Source: Vanilla planifolia
Taxonomy: Eukaryota > Streptophyta > Magnoliopsida > Asparagales > Orchidaceae
Assembly (NCBI GenBank): GCA_023846275.1
Contig: JAIUJO010000084.1
Coordinates: 605,487-669,486 of the forward strand
DNA length: 64,000 bases
Direction: 5' to 3'
This document shows positions 48,856 to 60,468 of the stretch, piece after piece. A model generated the notes under the pieces. It had not been told where the DNA came from and ran no database searches. It saw only the letters and a list, made by a program, of their open reading frames with translations. A program made the position numbers and the translations under genes. Position 1 is the stretch's first letter, and each line of letters begins with the position of its first letter.

Positions 48856-50660
48856 TAGAGCAGAGTATAATAGAGAAAAATAGAGCATAACAAAGAAGAG
48901 TAGAGCAGAACAGAGTAGAGTGGAGCAGAGTAGACAAAAGCAATGTAGAGAAGAGCATAGAATAGTAGAGGAGAGTAGAGTAGAGTAGAGAAAAGTATAG
49001 CATTGTAGAGTAGAGCAGAGAAGAGTAGAGTCGAGTAGAGCTAAGTTAGGCTAGGCTAGGCTAAGCTCAAATAGAGTATAGTAGAGCAGAGTAAGGTAGA
49101 GTAGAGTAGAGCAGAGCTAAGTTAGGCTAGGCTAGGTTAGAGTATAATAGAGTAGAGTAGAGTACAACAGAGTAGAGTAGAGTAGATTAGAGTATAATAT
49201 AATAGAGTAGGATATAGTAGAATAGAGTAGAGTAGTGTTATGTTAGGCTAGGCTAGGCTAGAGTAGGGTAGGGTAGGCTAAGTTAGGCTAGAGTAGAGTA
49301 GAGTATAGTAGAGTAGCATAGAGAAGAGTAGAGCAGAGTATCGCTCGATTTGGCAAGGTTAGGCTAGGCTAGGCTAGGCTAGGCTAGTGTAGAGTAGAGT
49401 AGAGTTGAGTAGTGTAGAGTTGAGTAGTGTAAAAAAGAGTAGGGCAAAGTAGACTAGGGCATAGTAGAGTGAAGCAGAGAAAAATAGAACATAATAGACC
49501 AGAATAAAGAAAAGGATAGTAGAGCTAGGTTAGTTTAAGCGATGCTTGGTAAGGCTAGGTTAGAGTAAGCCAGAGTAGAGTAGAGTATAGTATAGTAGAG
49601 TAAAGTAGAGTAAAGTAGAGTTTAGTAGAGTATGGTATAATAAAGTAGAGTAGAGTGGAGTAAAGTTAGGTTGGGTTTGGTTATATTTGGCTAGGCTAGG
49701 TTATGCTAGGTTAGAGTAGAGTAGAGTAGTGTTAGGTTAGGCTAGGCGAGGTTAAGTTAGGCTAGGCTAGGCTAGAATAGTAGAGTAGAGTAGAGTAGAG
49801 CTGAGTAGAGCAGAGCAGAGTTGAGCAGAGCAGAGTAGAGTAGAGTAGAGCAGAGTAGAGTAAAGCTAGGTTAGGCTAGGCAAGGCAAGACTATGTAAGG
49901 CTAGCCTAGAGTAGAGTAGAAGAGAGTAGAGTAGACCACAGTTAAGCTAAGCAAAGCTAGTTAGAGTATAGTAGAGTACACTAGAGTATAATAGAGTAGA
50001 GTAGAGTAGTGTAGAGTAGAGTAGAGCTAGGTTAGGCTAGGCTTGTCTAGGTTAGGCAAGGGTAAGTTAAGGTAGGCTAGAGTAGAGCAGAGTAAAGTAT
50101 AATAGAGTAGATTGGTGTAGAGTAAAGTAGAGCTAGGTTTGGCTAAGCTAGGTTATGGTATGTTAGGCTAGAGTAGAGTAGAGTAGAGTAAAGTAGAGTT
50201 GAGTAGAGAAGAGTAGAGTAGAGTAGTATAATACAAAGCTGAGTAGAGTAGAGAAAAGGAGAGGAGAGTAGAGAAGAGCAGAGCAGAGAAAAGAAGAGTA
50301 GAGCAGACTAGAAGTGCAAAGCAAAACAATGCATAGTAGAGAAGAGTAAAGTAAAGAGGAGAAGTGTTGGTGAAGAGCAGAGCAGAGCAGAGTGGTGCAG
50401 AGTAGATCTAAGTTATTCTATGCAAAGCTAGGCTAGGCTAGAGTAGAGTAGAGTAGAGGTTAGGTAGACTAGGCTAGGCTAAACTAGAGTAGAGTAGACT
50501 ATAGCAGAGTAGAGATAGATTAAGTAAGGCTAAGCTTGGTTAGGCTAGAGTATAGTAGAGTAGAATAGAATAGAATAGAGTAGAGTAGAGTAGAGTAGAG
50601 TAGAGTGGAGTCGAGTAGAGTATAGTTGAGTAGAGTAGTATAGAGTAGAGCAGAGTATAG

Positions 50661-50735
50661 TAGAGGAGAGGAGATAAGTGGAGTGGAGAGGAGAGGAGTG
50701 GAGCTGAACGAGGAGGTGAGGAGTGGAAAGGAGAG
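50661..50735 (+). repeat. Imperfect GAGGA/GTGGA purine-rich tract
   Basis: A tract of GAGGAGAGG, GTGGAGTGG and similar words lies at the start of a TAGAG stretch. The matching stretch of the proximal duplicated copy (about 43.4 kb) is ordinary TAGAG, so this tract probably arose after duplication. Confidence 0.75.
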
Positions 50736-53700
50736 CAGAGTAGAGCCAAGAAGAGAATAACAGAGTAGAGTAGAGAAGAGTAGAGGAAAGCATAGTAGAG
50801 TAAAGAATAGCATTATAGAGCAGAGTAGAGTAGAGTAAAGCAGAGTAGACTAAAGTAAAGTAGAGAAGAGCATAATAGAGTAGAGGAGAGCAGAGTAGAG
50901 TAGAGAAAAGTTGAGCAAAGTAGAGGAGAGCAAAGTAGAGTAGAGTAGAGAAAAGCTAGGTTAGGCTAGGCGAGGCTAGGCTAGAATAAAGTAAAGTAGA
51001 GTAGAGTATAGTAGAGTAAAGTAGAGCTAAGTTTGGCTAAGCTAGGCTAGAGTACAGTAGAGCAGAGTCGAGTAGAGTAGAGCAAAGCAGAGCAGAGCAG
51101 AAAAAGCAGAGTAGAACAATGCATAGTAGAATAAAGCTGAGCAGAGTAGAGCATAATTAGGTTAGTCTAGGCTAGAGTAGAGTAGAATAGAGTATAATAG
51201 AATAAAGTAGAGTTGAGTTAGGTTTGGTTTGGCTAGGCTAGGCTAAATTTGAGTAGAATAGAGTAGAGTATAGTAGATTGGAGTACAGTAGAGTAGAACT
51301 GAGTAAAGAATAGTAGAGCTAGATTAGGCTAGGCTAGGTTAGGTTATGGCTCGCTATGCTAGGCTAGGGTAAGCTAGGCTAGGCTAGAGTTGAGTAGAGT
51401 AAAATAGAGTTGAGTAGAGTAGAGTAGAGCTAGTTTTTGCTAGGCTAGGCTAGGCTAAACTATGCTAGAATAGAGTAGTGTAGAGTAGAGTAGAGTAGAG
51501 TAAAATAGAGTAGAGCAGAGCAGAGCAAGGTTAGGCTAAGCTAGGTTAGGTTAGGGTAGTCTAGAGTAGAGTAGAGTATAGTACATTAGAGTAGAGATAG
51601 GTTAGGCTAGGTTATGCTAATATAAGTTAGAGTAGAGTAGAGTATAGTAGAGTAGAGTAGAATAGAGTTAAGCTTTGTTAGGCTAGGCTAGAGTATAGTA
51701 TAGCCAAGTAGAGTACAGTTGAGCAAAGCAGAGTAGAGTAGAAAAAAGCAGAGCAAAGCAAAGCATAGCAGAATAGTGCTGAGCAGAGCAGAGCATAGCT
51801 AGGTTAGGCTATGCTAGAGCAGAGTAGAATAGTGTATAATAGAATAAAGTAGAGTAGAGCTAGGTTCGGTTAGGCTAGGCGAGGCTAAGTTAGAGTAGAG
51901 TAGAGTATATTAGAGTAGAGTAGAGTAAAGTAAAATAAAGTAGAGTAGACCAAGGTTAGGCTAGGATAAACAAGGTTAAAGAAGGCTAGGCTTTGCTAGG
52001 CTAGACTAAAGTAGAGTAAAGTAGAGTAAAGTAAAGTAAAATAGAGTAAAGAAAGGTTAGGCTTGGCTAAACAAGGCTAGAGTAGAGTAGAGTAGAGTAT
52101 AGCAAAGTAGAACAGAGTAGAGTAGAGTAGAGTAATGCAAAGTAGAGTAGAGCAAAGTAGAGCATAGCAAACCAGAGAAGAACATAGTAGAGTATAGTAG
52201 AGCATAAAAAATTAGAGTAGAGTAGAGCCAAGCAAAGAAGAGTAGAGCAACGATAGTTTAGGCTATGGAAGGCTTTACTAGGCTCAGCTAGGCTACAATA
52301 ATAGTACAATAGACTGGACTAGAGTAGAGTATAATAGAGAAAAGTAAAGTAGAGTGGAGTAGAGTAGAATAGAGTAGAGTAGTACAGAGATGACCAGATT
52401 AGTGTAGAGAAGAGCAAGGCAAAGCAGAGAAGATAAGAGTAGAGTAGAGTATAGTAGAGCAGAGAAAATTAGAGTAGAGTAGAGCAAAGCAAAGTAGAGT
52501 AGAGTAGAGCTAGGTTTGGCTAGGTTAGGCTTGGCTAGGCTCGATTAGGTTAAAGTATAATAGAGTATAGTAGACCAGAGTGGAATAGTGTAGAGTAGAG
52601 TAGAGTACAGCATGGCAAAGCTAGGTTAAGCTATGTTAGAGTAGAGTAAAGAAAAGTAGAGTATAGTAGAGTAATGTAGAGTATCGTAGAGCTAGGCTAG
52701 GTTGGGCTATGCTAGGCTAAGCTAGGCTAGTCTAAGTTAGAGTAGAGAAGAGTAGAGCAGAGTAGACTTGAGTAAAGTAGAGTAGAATATAGCTTGGTTT
52801 AGTTAGGCTAATTTAGGCTAGGCTAGGCCACAGTAGAGTAGGATAGAGTAGAGTAGAGTAGAGTAGTATAGAAAAGAGAACAATATAATAGAGTAGAGCA
52901 AAACAGAGAAGGACAGGTGTAACAAAGTTGAATTAAGAAGAGTAGAGTAGAGTAGAGTAGAGCTAAGTTAGGTTATGTTAGGCTGGGTTAGGGTAAAGAA
53001 GAGTAGAGAAGAGTATGTAGAGTAGAGTAGAGTATAATAGAGTAGAGTAGAGTAGAGCTAGGTTAAGAGAGGCGAGGCTAAGCTAGGCTAGGTTAAGATA
53101 GGCCTGAGTAAAGTAGAGTAGAGCAGAGTATAGTAGAGTAAAGTAGAGCAACGTTAGGTTAGGTTAGGCTAGGCTAGTTTAGAGTAGAGTAGAGTAGAGT
53201 AGAGTAGAGTAGAGCAGTGTAGAGCAAAGTAGAGTTGAGTAGTGTAGAGTAGAGTATAACAGAGTAGAATAGAGAAGAGTAGAGCAAAATAGAGAAGAGT
53301 AGAACAGAGCAGAGTAGAGTAGAGTAAAATAGAGTAGAGTAGAGCAGAGCAGAGCAGAGCAGAGAAGAGAAGAGTAGAGCTAGGTTAGGCAAAGCTAGGT
53401 TAGAGTAGAGTAGAGTAGAGAGAGAAGAGTAAAGTAGAGTAGAGGTTGGTTAGGCTATGCTTAACTAGGCTAGGCTAAACAAGGCTAGTGTAGAGTAGAG
53501 TAGAGTTGAGCAGAAAAAAACAGAGCAGAGCATGGTAGTGTAAAGCATAATAGGTTGAGCATGGTAGAGTAGAGCAAAGTAGAGTGGAGTAAAGTATAGT
53601 AGAACTAGGTTAGGCTAGGCTATGTTAGAGTAGAGTAGAGTAGAGCTAGGTTAGGCTAGGCTTGGCTAGGCTAGGTTAAAGTGGCGTAGAGTATAATATA

Positions 53701-54952
53701 ATAAAGTAGAGGGGAGGAGGGCATAGCAAAGTAGAGTAAGACAGAGCAGGGCTGAGTAAAGTAGAATAAAGTAAAGAAAAGTAGAGTTGAACAAAGTAGA
53801 GTAGAGTAGAGCAGAGCATGGTTAGGCTAGGCTAGGTCATGCTAGGCTAGGCATGAGTAAAGTATAGTGTATAATAGAGTAGAGTATAGTAGAGTAGAGT
53901 ATAATAGAGTAGAGTACAACTAGGTTAGGCTAGGTTAGAGTAGAGTAGAGTAGAGTAGAGCTAGATTAAACTAAGGTATGTTAGGGTAGGTTAGGCTAGG
54001 CTAGAGTAGTGTAGAATAGAGTAGATTAGAGAAAAGCTAGGTTAGGCTAGGCTAGATCAGAGTATAATAGAGCATAATAGAGAAGAGTAGGGAAGAGTAC
54101 AATAGAGCAGAGTAGAGCTTAGTTTGGCTAGGTTTGGCTAGGCTAAACTAGGTTAAGCTAGAGTAGAGTAGACAAGAGTAGAGTAGGGTAGAGTAGAGTA
54201 GAGTAGAGCTAGGTTAAGCTAGGCTAGGATATGCTAAGTTAGAGTAGAGTAGAGTAGAGTAGATTAGAGTAAAGTACAATATAATAGAGTAGAGTAAAAT
54301 AGAGTAGTTGTAGGTTAGGCTAGGGTTCGTTAAGCTAGAGTAGGCTAAGAAAAGCTAGAGTATATTAAAATAAAGTGTAGTAGATTAAGTAAAGTAGAGC
54401 TAAGTTAAGGTAAGCTAGGGTAGGTTAGGCTAAACAAGGCTAGAGTTGAGTAGAGTAGAGAAGAGAAGAGCAGAGTAGAGCAAAGATAAGCATAATAAAG
54501 TAGAGTAGAGTAAAGTAGAGTAGAGCAGAGCTAAGTTAGACTAGGTTAGGCTAGGTTAGAGTAGAGTAGAGTAGAGTAGAGCAAGTTTAGGCTATGCTAG
54601 GCTAGGCTAGGCGAGGTTAGAGTGGGTATTCTAGGCTAAGCTAGCCAAGGCTAGAGTAGAGTGGAGTAGAGTAGAGTAGAGCAGAGTAGAGTAGAGTAGA
54701 GTAGGGTAGAATGGAGTAGAGTAGAGCAGAGGAGAACAAAAAAGAGCAGAGTAGAAAACGAAGTATTACAGAGATAGGTTAGGCTAAGCTAGGTTAAGCT
54801 AGGCAAGGCTAGGCTAGGTTAGGCTAGGTTAGAGTAGGGTAGGACAAAACATAGTAGGTCAAAGTAGAATAGAGTAGAGTAGAGTAGAGTGGAGCCAAGT
54901 GAGTAGAGCAAAGTAGAGTAGAGTAGGGTAGAGCAGAGCAGAGTAGGGCATA

Positions 54953-55223
54953 GCTAGGTTAGGCTAGGCTAGGTTATGTTAGGCTAGGTTAGGCTAGGAT
55001 ATAGTAGAGTAAAGTAGAGTAGAGTGAAGCTATGTTAAGTTAGGCTAGGCTAGATAGAGTAAAGTAGAGTAAAGTAGAGTAGAGTAGAGCTAGGTTAGGC
55101 TTGGCTAGTCTAGGATAGGCAAGACAGTGTGGAGTGGAGCAGAGTAGAGTAGAGCTGTGCTAGGCTAGGCTAGGCTTTGTTAGGCTTGGTTAGAGTTGAG
55201 TAGAGTAGAGTAAAGTAGAGTCG
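54953..55223 (+). repeat. 271-bp tandem duplication, copy 1
   Basis: It opens GCTAGGTTAGGCTAGGCTAG and contains GGATATAGTAGAGTAAAG (54998), GCTAGATAGAG, GGCTTGGCTAGTCTAGG, GTGTGGAGTGGAGCAGAG (55127) and GGCTTTGTTAGGCTTGG. The same series follows directly in copy 2. Confidence 0.93.
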
Positions 55224-55510
55224 AGCTAGGTTAGGCTAGGCTAGGTTATGCTAGGCTAGGTTAGGCTAGGATATAGTAGAGTAAAGTAGAGTAGAGTAAA
55301 GCAAGGTTAGGTTAGGCTAGGCTAGATAGAGTAGAGTAAAGTATAGTAGAGTGGAGTAGAGCTAGGTTAGGCTTGGCTAGTCTAGGCTAGGCAAGGAAGT
55401 GTGGAGTGGAGCAGAGTAGAGTAGAGCTATGTTAGGCTAGGCTAGGCTGGGCTATACTAGGCTTTGTTAGGCTAGGTTAGAGTTGAGTAGAGTAAAGTAG
55501 AGTAGTGCTA
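55224..55510 (+). repeat. 271-287 bp tandem duplication, copy 2
   Basis: It repeats copy 1 at an offset of 271-272 bp over most of its length (GGATATAGTAGAGTAAAG at 55269, GTGTGGAGTGGAGCAGAG at 55399). Near the end an added GGGCTATACTAGG-like stretch raises the offset to 287. Few other differences are visible, so this is one of the youngest large duplications here. Confidence 0.93.
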
Positions 55511-58500
55511 GGTTTGCCTAGGCGACGTTAGGCTCAGTTAGAGTAGAGTGGAGTAGAGTAGAATAGAGTATAGTAGAATAATGTAGAGTAGGGTAAAGTC
55601 GAGTAGAGAATAATAGAGTAGAGTATAGTTGAGCAATGTTAGGCTATACTAGGAAAGGCTAGGCTAGAGTAGAGTAGAGTAGAGGAGAAGAGAGTAGAGT
55701 AGTACAGAGTATTACAGAGCAATGTAGAGAAGAGAAGAGTAGAGCAGAGTTGAGTAGAGCTTGGTAAGGCTGGATTAGGCTAAGCTAGGTTAGAGAAGAC
55801 TAGAATAGAGTTGTGTAGAGTAGAGTAGAGTATAGTAGAGTTTAGTTGAGTAGGGCTAGGTTAGGCTAGCCAAGAGTTGAGTAGAGTAGAGTAAAGCAGA
55901 GTAGAGTAGAGCTAGGTTAGGTCAGGCTAGGCTAGGCTAGGTTATTCTGGAGTAGTGTGGAGTAGAGTAAAGCAAAGTAGAACATAGTAGAGTAGAGTGG
56001 AGAAAAGAAGAGTAGAGTAAAGCAGAGCAGAGAAGAGTGGAGCAAAGTAGAGTAGAATAGAGCATAGTAGAGCCGAGGAGAGACGAGCAGAGCTTTATTA
56101 AGAAAGGCTAGGCTAGAGTAGAGTAGAGTAAATTAGAGCTAGGTTAGGCTTGCCTGGCTAGGCTAAGTAAGAGTAGAGTAGAGTAGAATATAGTAGATTA
56201 GAGTAAAGTAAAATAGAGTAGAGCTAGGTTAGGCTAGGCTAGGCCAGTGTAGGATTGGCTACAAAAGGTTAAGTTAGAGTAAAGTAAAGCTAAGTTAGGC
56301 TTGGTCATGCTAGGCTAGGCTAAACTAAGCTACACTAGAGCAGAGTAGAGTTGAGTATAATAGAGAAGAGCAGAGTAGAACAGAATATAATATTATAGAG
56401 AAGAGTAGAGTAGAAAAGAGCAGAGTAGAGTAGAGCAAAGCAGAGCAGGTCAAAGCATAGTAGAACAGAGCAGAGTAGAGCAGAGCAGAGTAGAAGAGAG
56501 TAGAGCAAAGTAGAGTAGTGTAGAGTAGAGCCGAGTAGACTAGACTAGGTTTTGCAAAGCAAGTGTAGGCTAGGTTAGAGAAGAGTAGTGTAGAGTAGAG
56601 TAGAGTAAAGTAGAGTAGAGCTAGGATAAGTTAGGCTAGGCTACGATAGGCTAGGCTAGGCTAGAGTTGAGATGAGTAGAGTCGGTTAGAGTAGAGTAGA
56701 GTATAGTAAGAGCTAGGTTACGTTAAGCTAAGCTAAATTAGGCTAGGGTAGTGCAGAGTACAGTATAGTAGAGTTAGAGTATAGTGGATAGAGTAGAGTA
56801 TAGTAAGGTAGACCATAGTAGAGTAAAGTAGAGTAGAGTTAAGCAAAGCCGAGTAAAGCAGAATAGAGTAGAGCAAAACAGAGCAGAGCTAAGCAGAGCA
56901 AAGTAGAGCATAGTAGAGTAAAGCAGAGCTGAATAGAGTAAAGCAGAGCAAAGTAGAGTAGAGAAGAGTAGAGTAGAGTACAGCTAGGTTAGGCTAGGCT
57001 AGCTTAGACAAGGTTAGAGCAGAGTAGAGGAGAATAGAGTAGAACAAAGAAGAGAAGAATAGAGCAGAGCAGAGTAGAGCAAAGCTAAGCAAGCAAAGAA
57101 GAGTATAGTTAGGTTAGGCTAGGCTAGGCTAGGCCAATGTAGAGTAGAGTAGAGTAGAGCAAGGTTAGGTTAAGCTTGGCTTGGCTAGGCTATGTCAAGG
57201 TAGAGTAGAGTAGAGTAGAGTAGAGTAAAGTAGAGTATAGTAGAGCAGAGCATAGCTAGTTTAGGCTAGGCTAAAGTGGAATAGAGTAAAGTATAGTAGA
57301 GTTCGGTTAAGCTAGGCTAAGGTAGGCTAGGTTTGAGTAGAGCAGAGTAGAGTAGAGTAAAGTAGAGTAGAGTAGAGTAGAATATAATTGAGTAGAGTTA
57401 GGTTAAGCTATGCTAGGCTAGAGTAGAGTAGAGTAGAGTAGAGTAAAGTAGAGTAGAGTAGAGCTAGGTTAGGCTAAGCTAGGCAATATTAGGTGAGGTT
57501 AGAATAGAGTAAAGTACAGTAGAGCTAGGTTAGGTTTGGCTAAGCTAGACTTGATTAAAGTAGAGTAGAGAAGAGCAGAGCATAGTAGAATAGAGTAGAG
57601 TAGAGTACAGAAGAGTAGAGTAGAGTAAAGTAGAGTAGAGCAAAGCAGAGCAAAGCTAAGTTAGGCTAAGCTAGAGTAGAGTAGAGTAGAGTAGTGTAGT
57701 GCTAGGTTAGGCAAGGCTAGGTTTTAGTAGAGTCAAGTGTAGTAGGGAAAAGTGGAGTAGAGTAGAGTGGAGTAGAGCGAGGTTAGGCTATGCTAGGCTG
57801 AGCTAGGGTAAAGAAGAGTAGAGTAGAGTAGAGCAGAGCTAGGTTATGCTTAGTGAGGCAAAGTTATGTTAGAGTAAAGTAGAGTAGAGAAGTGCAGTGT
57901 AGAGTAGAGTTGAGCAGAGTAGAGCAGAGCAGAGCAAGTCAAAGCTACGTTAGGCCTGGCTAGGCTAGGCTAGGTTATAACAGAGTAAAGTAGAGCTTGG
58001 TTATGCTAGGTTAGGCTAGGCTAGAGTAAAGAAGAGTGGAGTAAAGTAGAGTAGTATAATATGGTAGAGTAGAGTATAATAGAGCTAGGTTAGGCTAGGC
58101 TAGAGTAGAGTAGAGTAGAGTAAAGTAGAGCTCAGTTAGGCTTGGCTAATAAATGTTAGGCTAGAGCAAAGTGGAGTGGAGCTGAGTAGAGTATGGTAGA
58201 GTAGAGTAGAGTAGAGTTGAGTTGAGTAGAGTAACATAAGGCTATATTAGGCTTAGTTAGGATATAGTAGGATATAATAGAGTAGAGTAAAGCAGAGTAA
58301 GACTCAGCTAGGCTAAGTGAGGTTAGATTAGGTTAGGCTAAACTAGGCTAGACTAAGCTAGTTTCGAGTAGGGTATTGTAGAGTAGGGTAGAGTAAAGTA
58401 GAGTGGAGGAGAGCATAGAAAATTAGTAAAAGGAAGAGTAGAGCATAGTAAAGTAGAGAAGAGCTAGGTTAGGCTAAGCTAAGCTAGGCTAAGCTTTGCT

Positions 58501-60468
58501 AGGGTAGGCTAGATTAGGTTAGGTATGGTTGGAGTGGAGTAGAGTAGATTAGAGGAGAGTAAAGCAGAGTTAAGCAAAGTAAAGAAAAGTAGGCAGAGCA
58601 GAGTAGAGCTAGATTAGGCTAAGCTAGGCTAGGCTAGGCTAAAGTAGACTAGGGTAGAGTAGAATAGAGTATAGTAGAGTAGAGTAGAGTAGAGCAGAGT
58701 ATAGTAGTGTAGTGTAGAGTATAATAGAGCTAGGTTAGGCTAGGCTGGGTTATGTTAGAGTAGAGTAGAGTATTATGGATTAGAGGAGAGTAAAGTAGAG
58801 TAGATAGAGTAGAGGAGAGGAAAACAAGGTATAGCAAAATAGGGTAGAGCATAGTAGAGTAGGGCAGAGGAGAGCAGAGTACATAAAGTAAAGAAGAGCT
58901 AGGTTAGGCTATGCTAGGTTAGGCATGGTTAGGCTAGAGTAGTGTAGAATAAGGCTAGGTTAGGCTAGGCTAGCCTAGGTTATGTTAGATTAGAGTAGAG
59001 TAGAGTAGAATAGAGTAGAGTAGAGCAGAGTAGAGCTGAGAAGAACAAAGCAGATCATAGTAGAGCTATGTTAGGCTAGGCTAGGCTAGGTTGGGATAGG
59101 CAAGTCTAGAGTAGAGTAAAATAAGGTAAGAGAGGCTAGGCTAGGCTAGGTTAGAGTAGATTATAGTAGAGTAGAGTAGAGTAGAGCAGAGTAGTTAGGC
59201 TAGGCTGGGTTAGGCTAGGCAAGGCTAAGCTAGGCTAGAATATAGTAGAGTAGAGTAGAGTAGAGTAAAGCTAAGTTAAGCTATGATAAGTTAGGCTAAA
59301 GTACAATAGAGTAGACTAGTGTAGAGAAGAGTAGAGAAGAGTAGAGCAAAGCAAAATAGAGCAGAACAGAGTATAACAGGATAGAGTAGAGCAAAGAAGA
59401 GGAGTGTAGAGTAGTAAAAAGAAGAGTAGAGCAGAGCTAAGTTGGGCTTGACTAAGCTAGGCTAGGCTAGAGTAGAGTAGAGCTTGGTTAGGCTAGGCTG
59501 GGTTAGGTTAGGTTAGAGTAGAGTAGAGTAGAGTAGAGTAGAGTATAGTAGAGTAGAGTAGAACTAGGCTAGGCTAGGCTAGGGTAGACTAAGCTAGAGT
59601 TAGGTAGAGTAGAGTAGAGTATGGTAAAGTAAAGCACAGTTAGGCTCGACTAGGTTAGGCTAGGCTACAGTAGAGTAGAGTTGAGTAGAGTAGAGAAGAG
59701 CAAAGCAGAGTAGAGCATAGAAGAGCAAAGTATAGCAGAATAGAGTAGAGCAGGGCAGAGTAGAACAGAGTAGAGCAGAGCAGAGCAAAGTAGAGTTGAG
59801 CTAGATTAGTCTAAGCTAGGCTAGGCTTGGCTTTGTTGGAGTAGAGTAGAGTAGAGTTGAGTAGAGTATAGCATAGTAGAGTAGAGTAGAGTAGAGTAGA
59901 GCTTGGTTAATCCAGGCTAGGTTTGGCTAGGCTAGGCTAGGCTAGGTTAAGTTAAGCTGCATTAGAGTAGAGTAGAGTAGAGTAGTGTTAGGTTAGGTTA
60001 GGCTAAATATAGCTAGGCCAGGCTAAATTAGAGTCAAGTAGAGTAGAGAAGAGCAGAGTAGAGTAAAGGAGAGTAGAATAGAGCATAGTAAAGCAGAGCA
60101 AAGCAAAGTGGAGCAAAGTAGAGCAGAGGATGGTAGAGCAGAGCTAAGAAGTGCAGAGCTTAGTTAGGCTTGGCTAAGCTAGGCTAGGCTATGCTAGGTT
60201 AGGCTAGGCTGTGTTAGGCTAAGCTAAGTTATAGTAGAGTAAAGTAGAGTAGAGTAGAGAGCAGAGTAGAGCTAGGTTAGGCTAGGCTAGGCTCAGCTAG
60301 GTTAGAGTAGAGTAGAGTAGAGTAGAGTAAAGTAAAGTAGAGCTAGGTTAGGCTAGGCTAGGTTAGGGTTGGCTTGCCTAGGCTAGGCTAGGCCAGAGTG
60401 GAGTAGAGTAGAGCAGAGTAGACTAGAGTAGAGTAGAGCTAGGTTAGGCTAGGCTAGGCTATAGTACA

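Larger units (their letters stand above)
48648..51640 (+). repeat. Long duplicated segment, distal copy
   Basis: This is the partner of 41660-44560, with the same markers in the same order: purine tract, GAGAAAAATAGAGCATAACA (from 48872), GTTAGTTTAAGCGATGCTTG (about 49526), AGAAGAGAGTAGAGTAGACC (about 49918), AGTTATTCTATGCAAAG (50411), TTAGGTAGACTAGGCTAGG, GAGAAAAGCTAGGTTAGGCT (about 50950) and TAGAGTTGAGTAGAGTAAAA (51385). I could not trace the match clearly beyond about 51.6 kb, so it is unproven that the pair is part of a 7-kb tandem unit. Confidence 0.85.
8211..60468 (+). repeat. TAGAG/TAGGC pentanucleotide satellite, main block
   Basis: This is the same two-unit array as the left block, in the same orientation on both sides of the AT-rich island, which suggests that one array was interrupted or that two expansions met. 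TAGAG tracts alternate with cassettes opening CTAGGTTAGGC (variants CTAAGTTAGG, CTTGGTTAGG, CAAGGTTAGG, CTCGATTAGG). Longer inter-cassette stretches are enriched for CAGAG and AAGAG. The right edge is abrupt: the last clean cassette ends near 60462, followed by a few degraded bases and then the 404-bp repeat. No gene, RNA gene or intact mobile element was found inside. The many stop-free stretches on the minus strand are translations of (CTCTA)n and end where a TAGGC cassette supplies TAG or TAA on that strand. Confidence 0.97.

Noticed and set aside
1-60468. Telomere array, because TTAGG (arthropods) and TTAGGC (nematodes) occur often
   Set aside because: TTAGG appears mainly once per cassette, as the junction of TAGGT with TAGGC, and is not the tandem unit. 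TAGAG predominates and the array borders another satellite, not a chromosome end.
1-60468. CRISPR array, because conserved short cassettes alternate with variable spacers
   Set aside because: The spacers are themselves TAGAG repeats, and cassette length and spacing vary widely. The AT-rich satellite context is eukaryotic.
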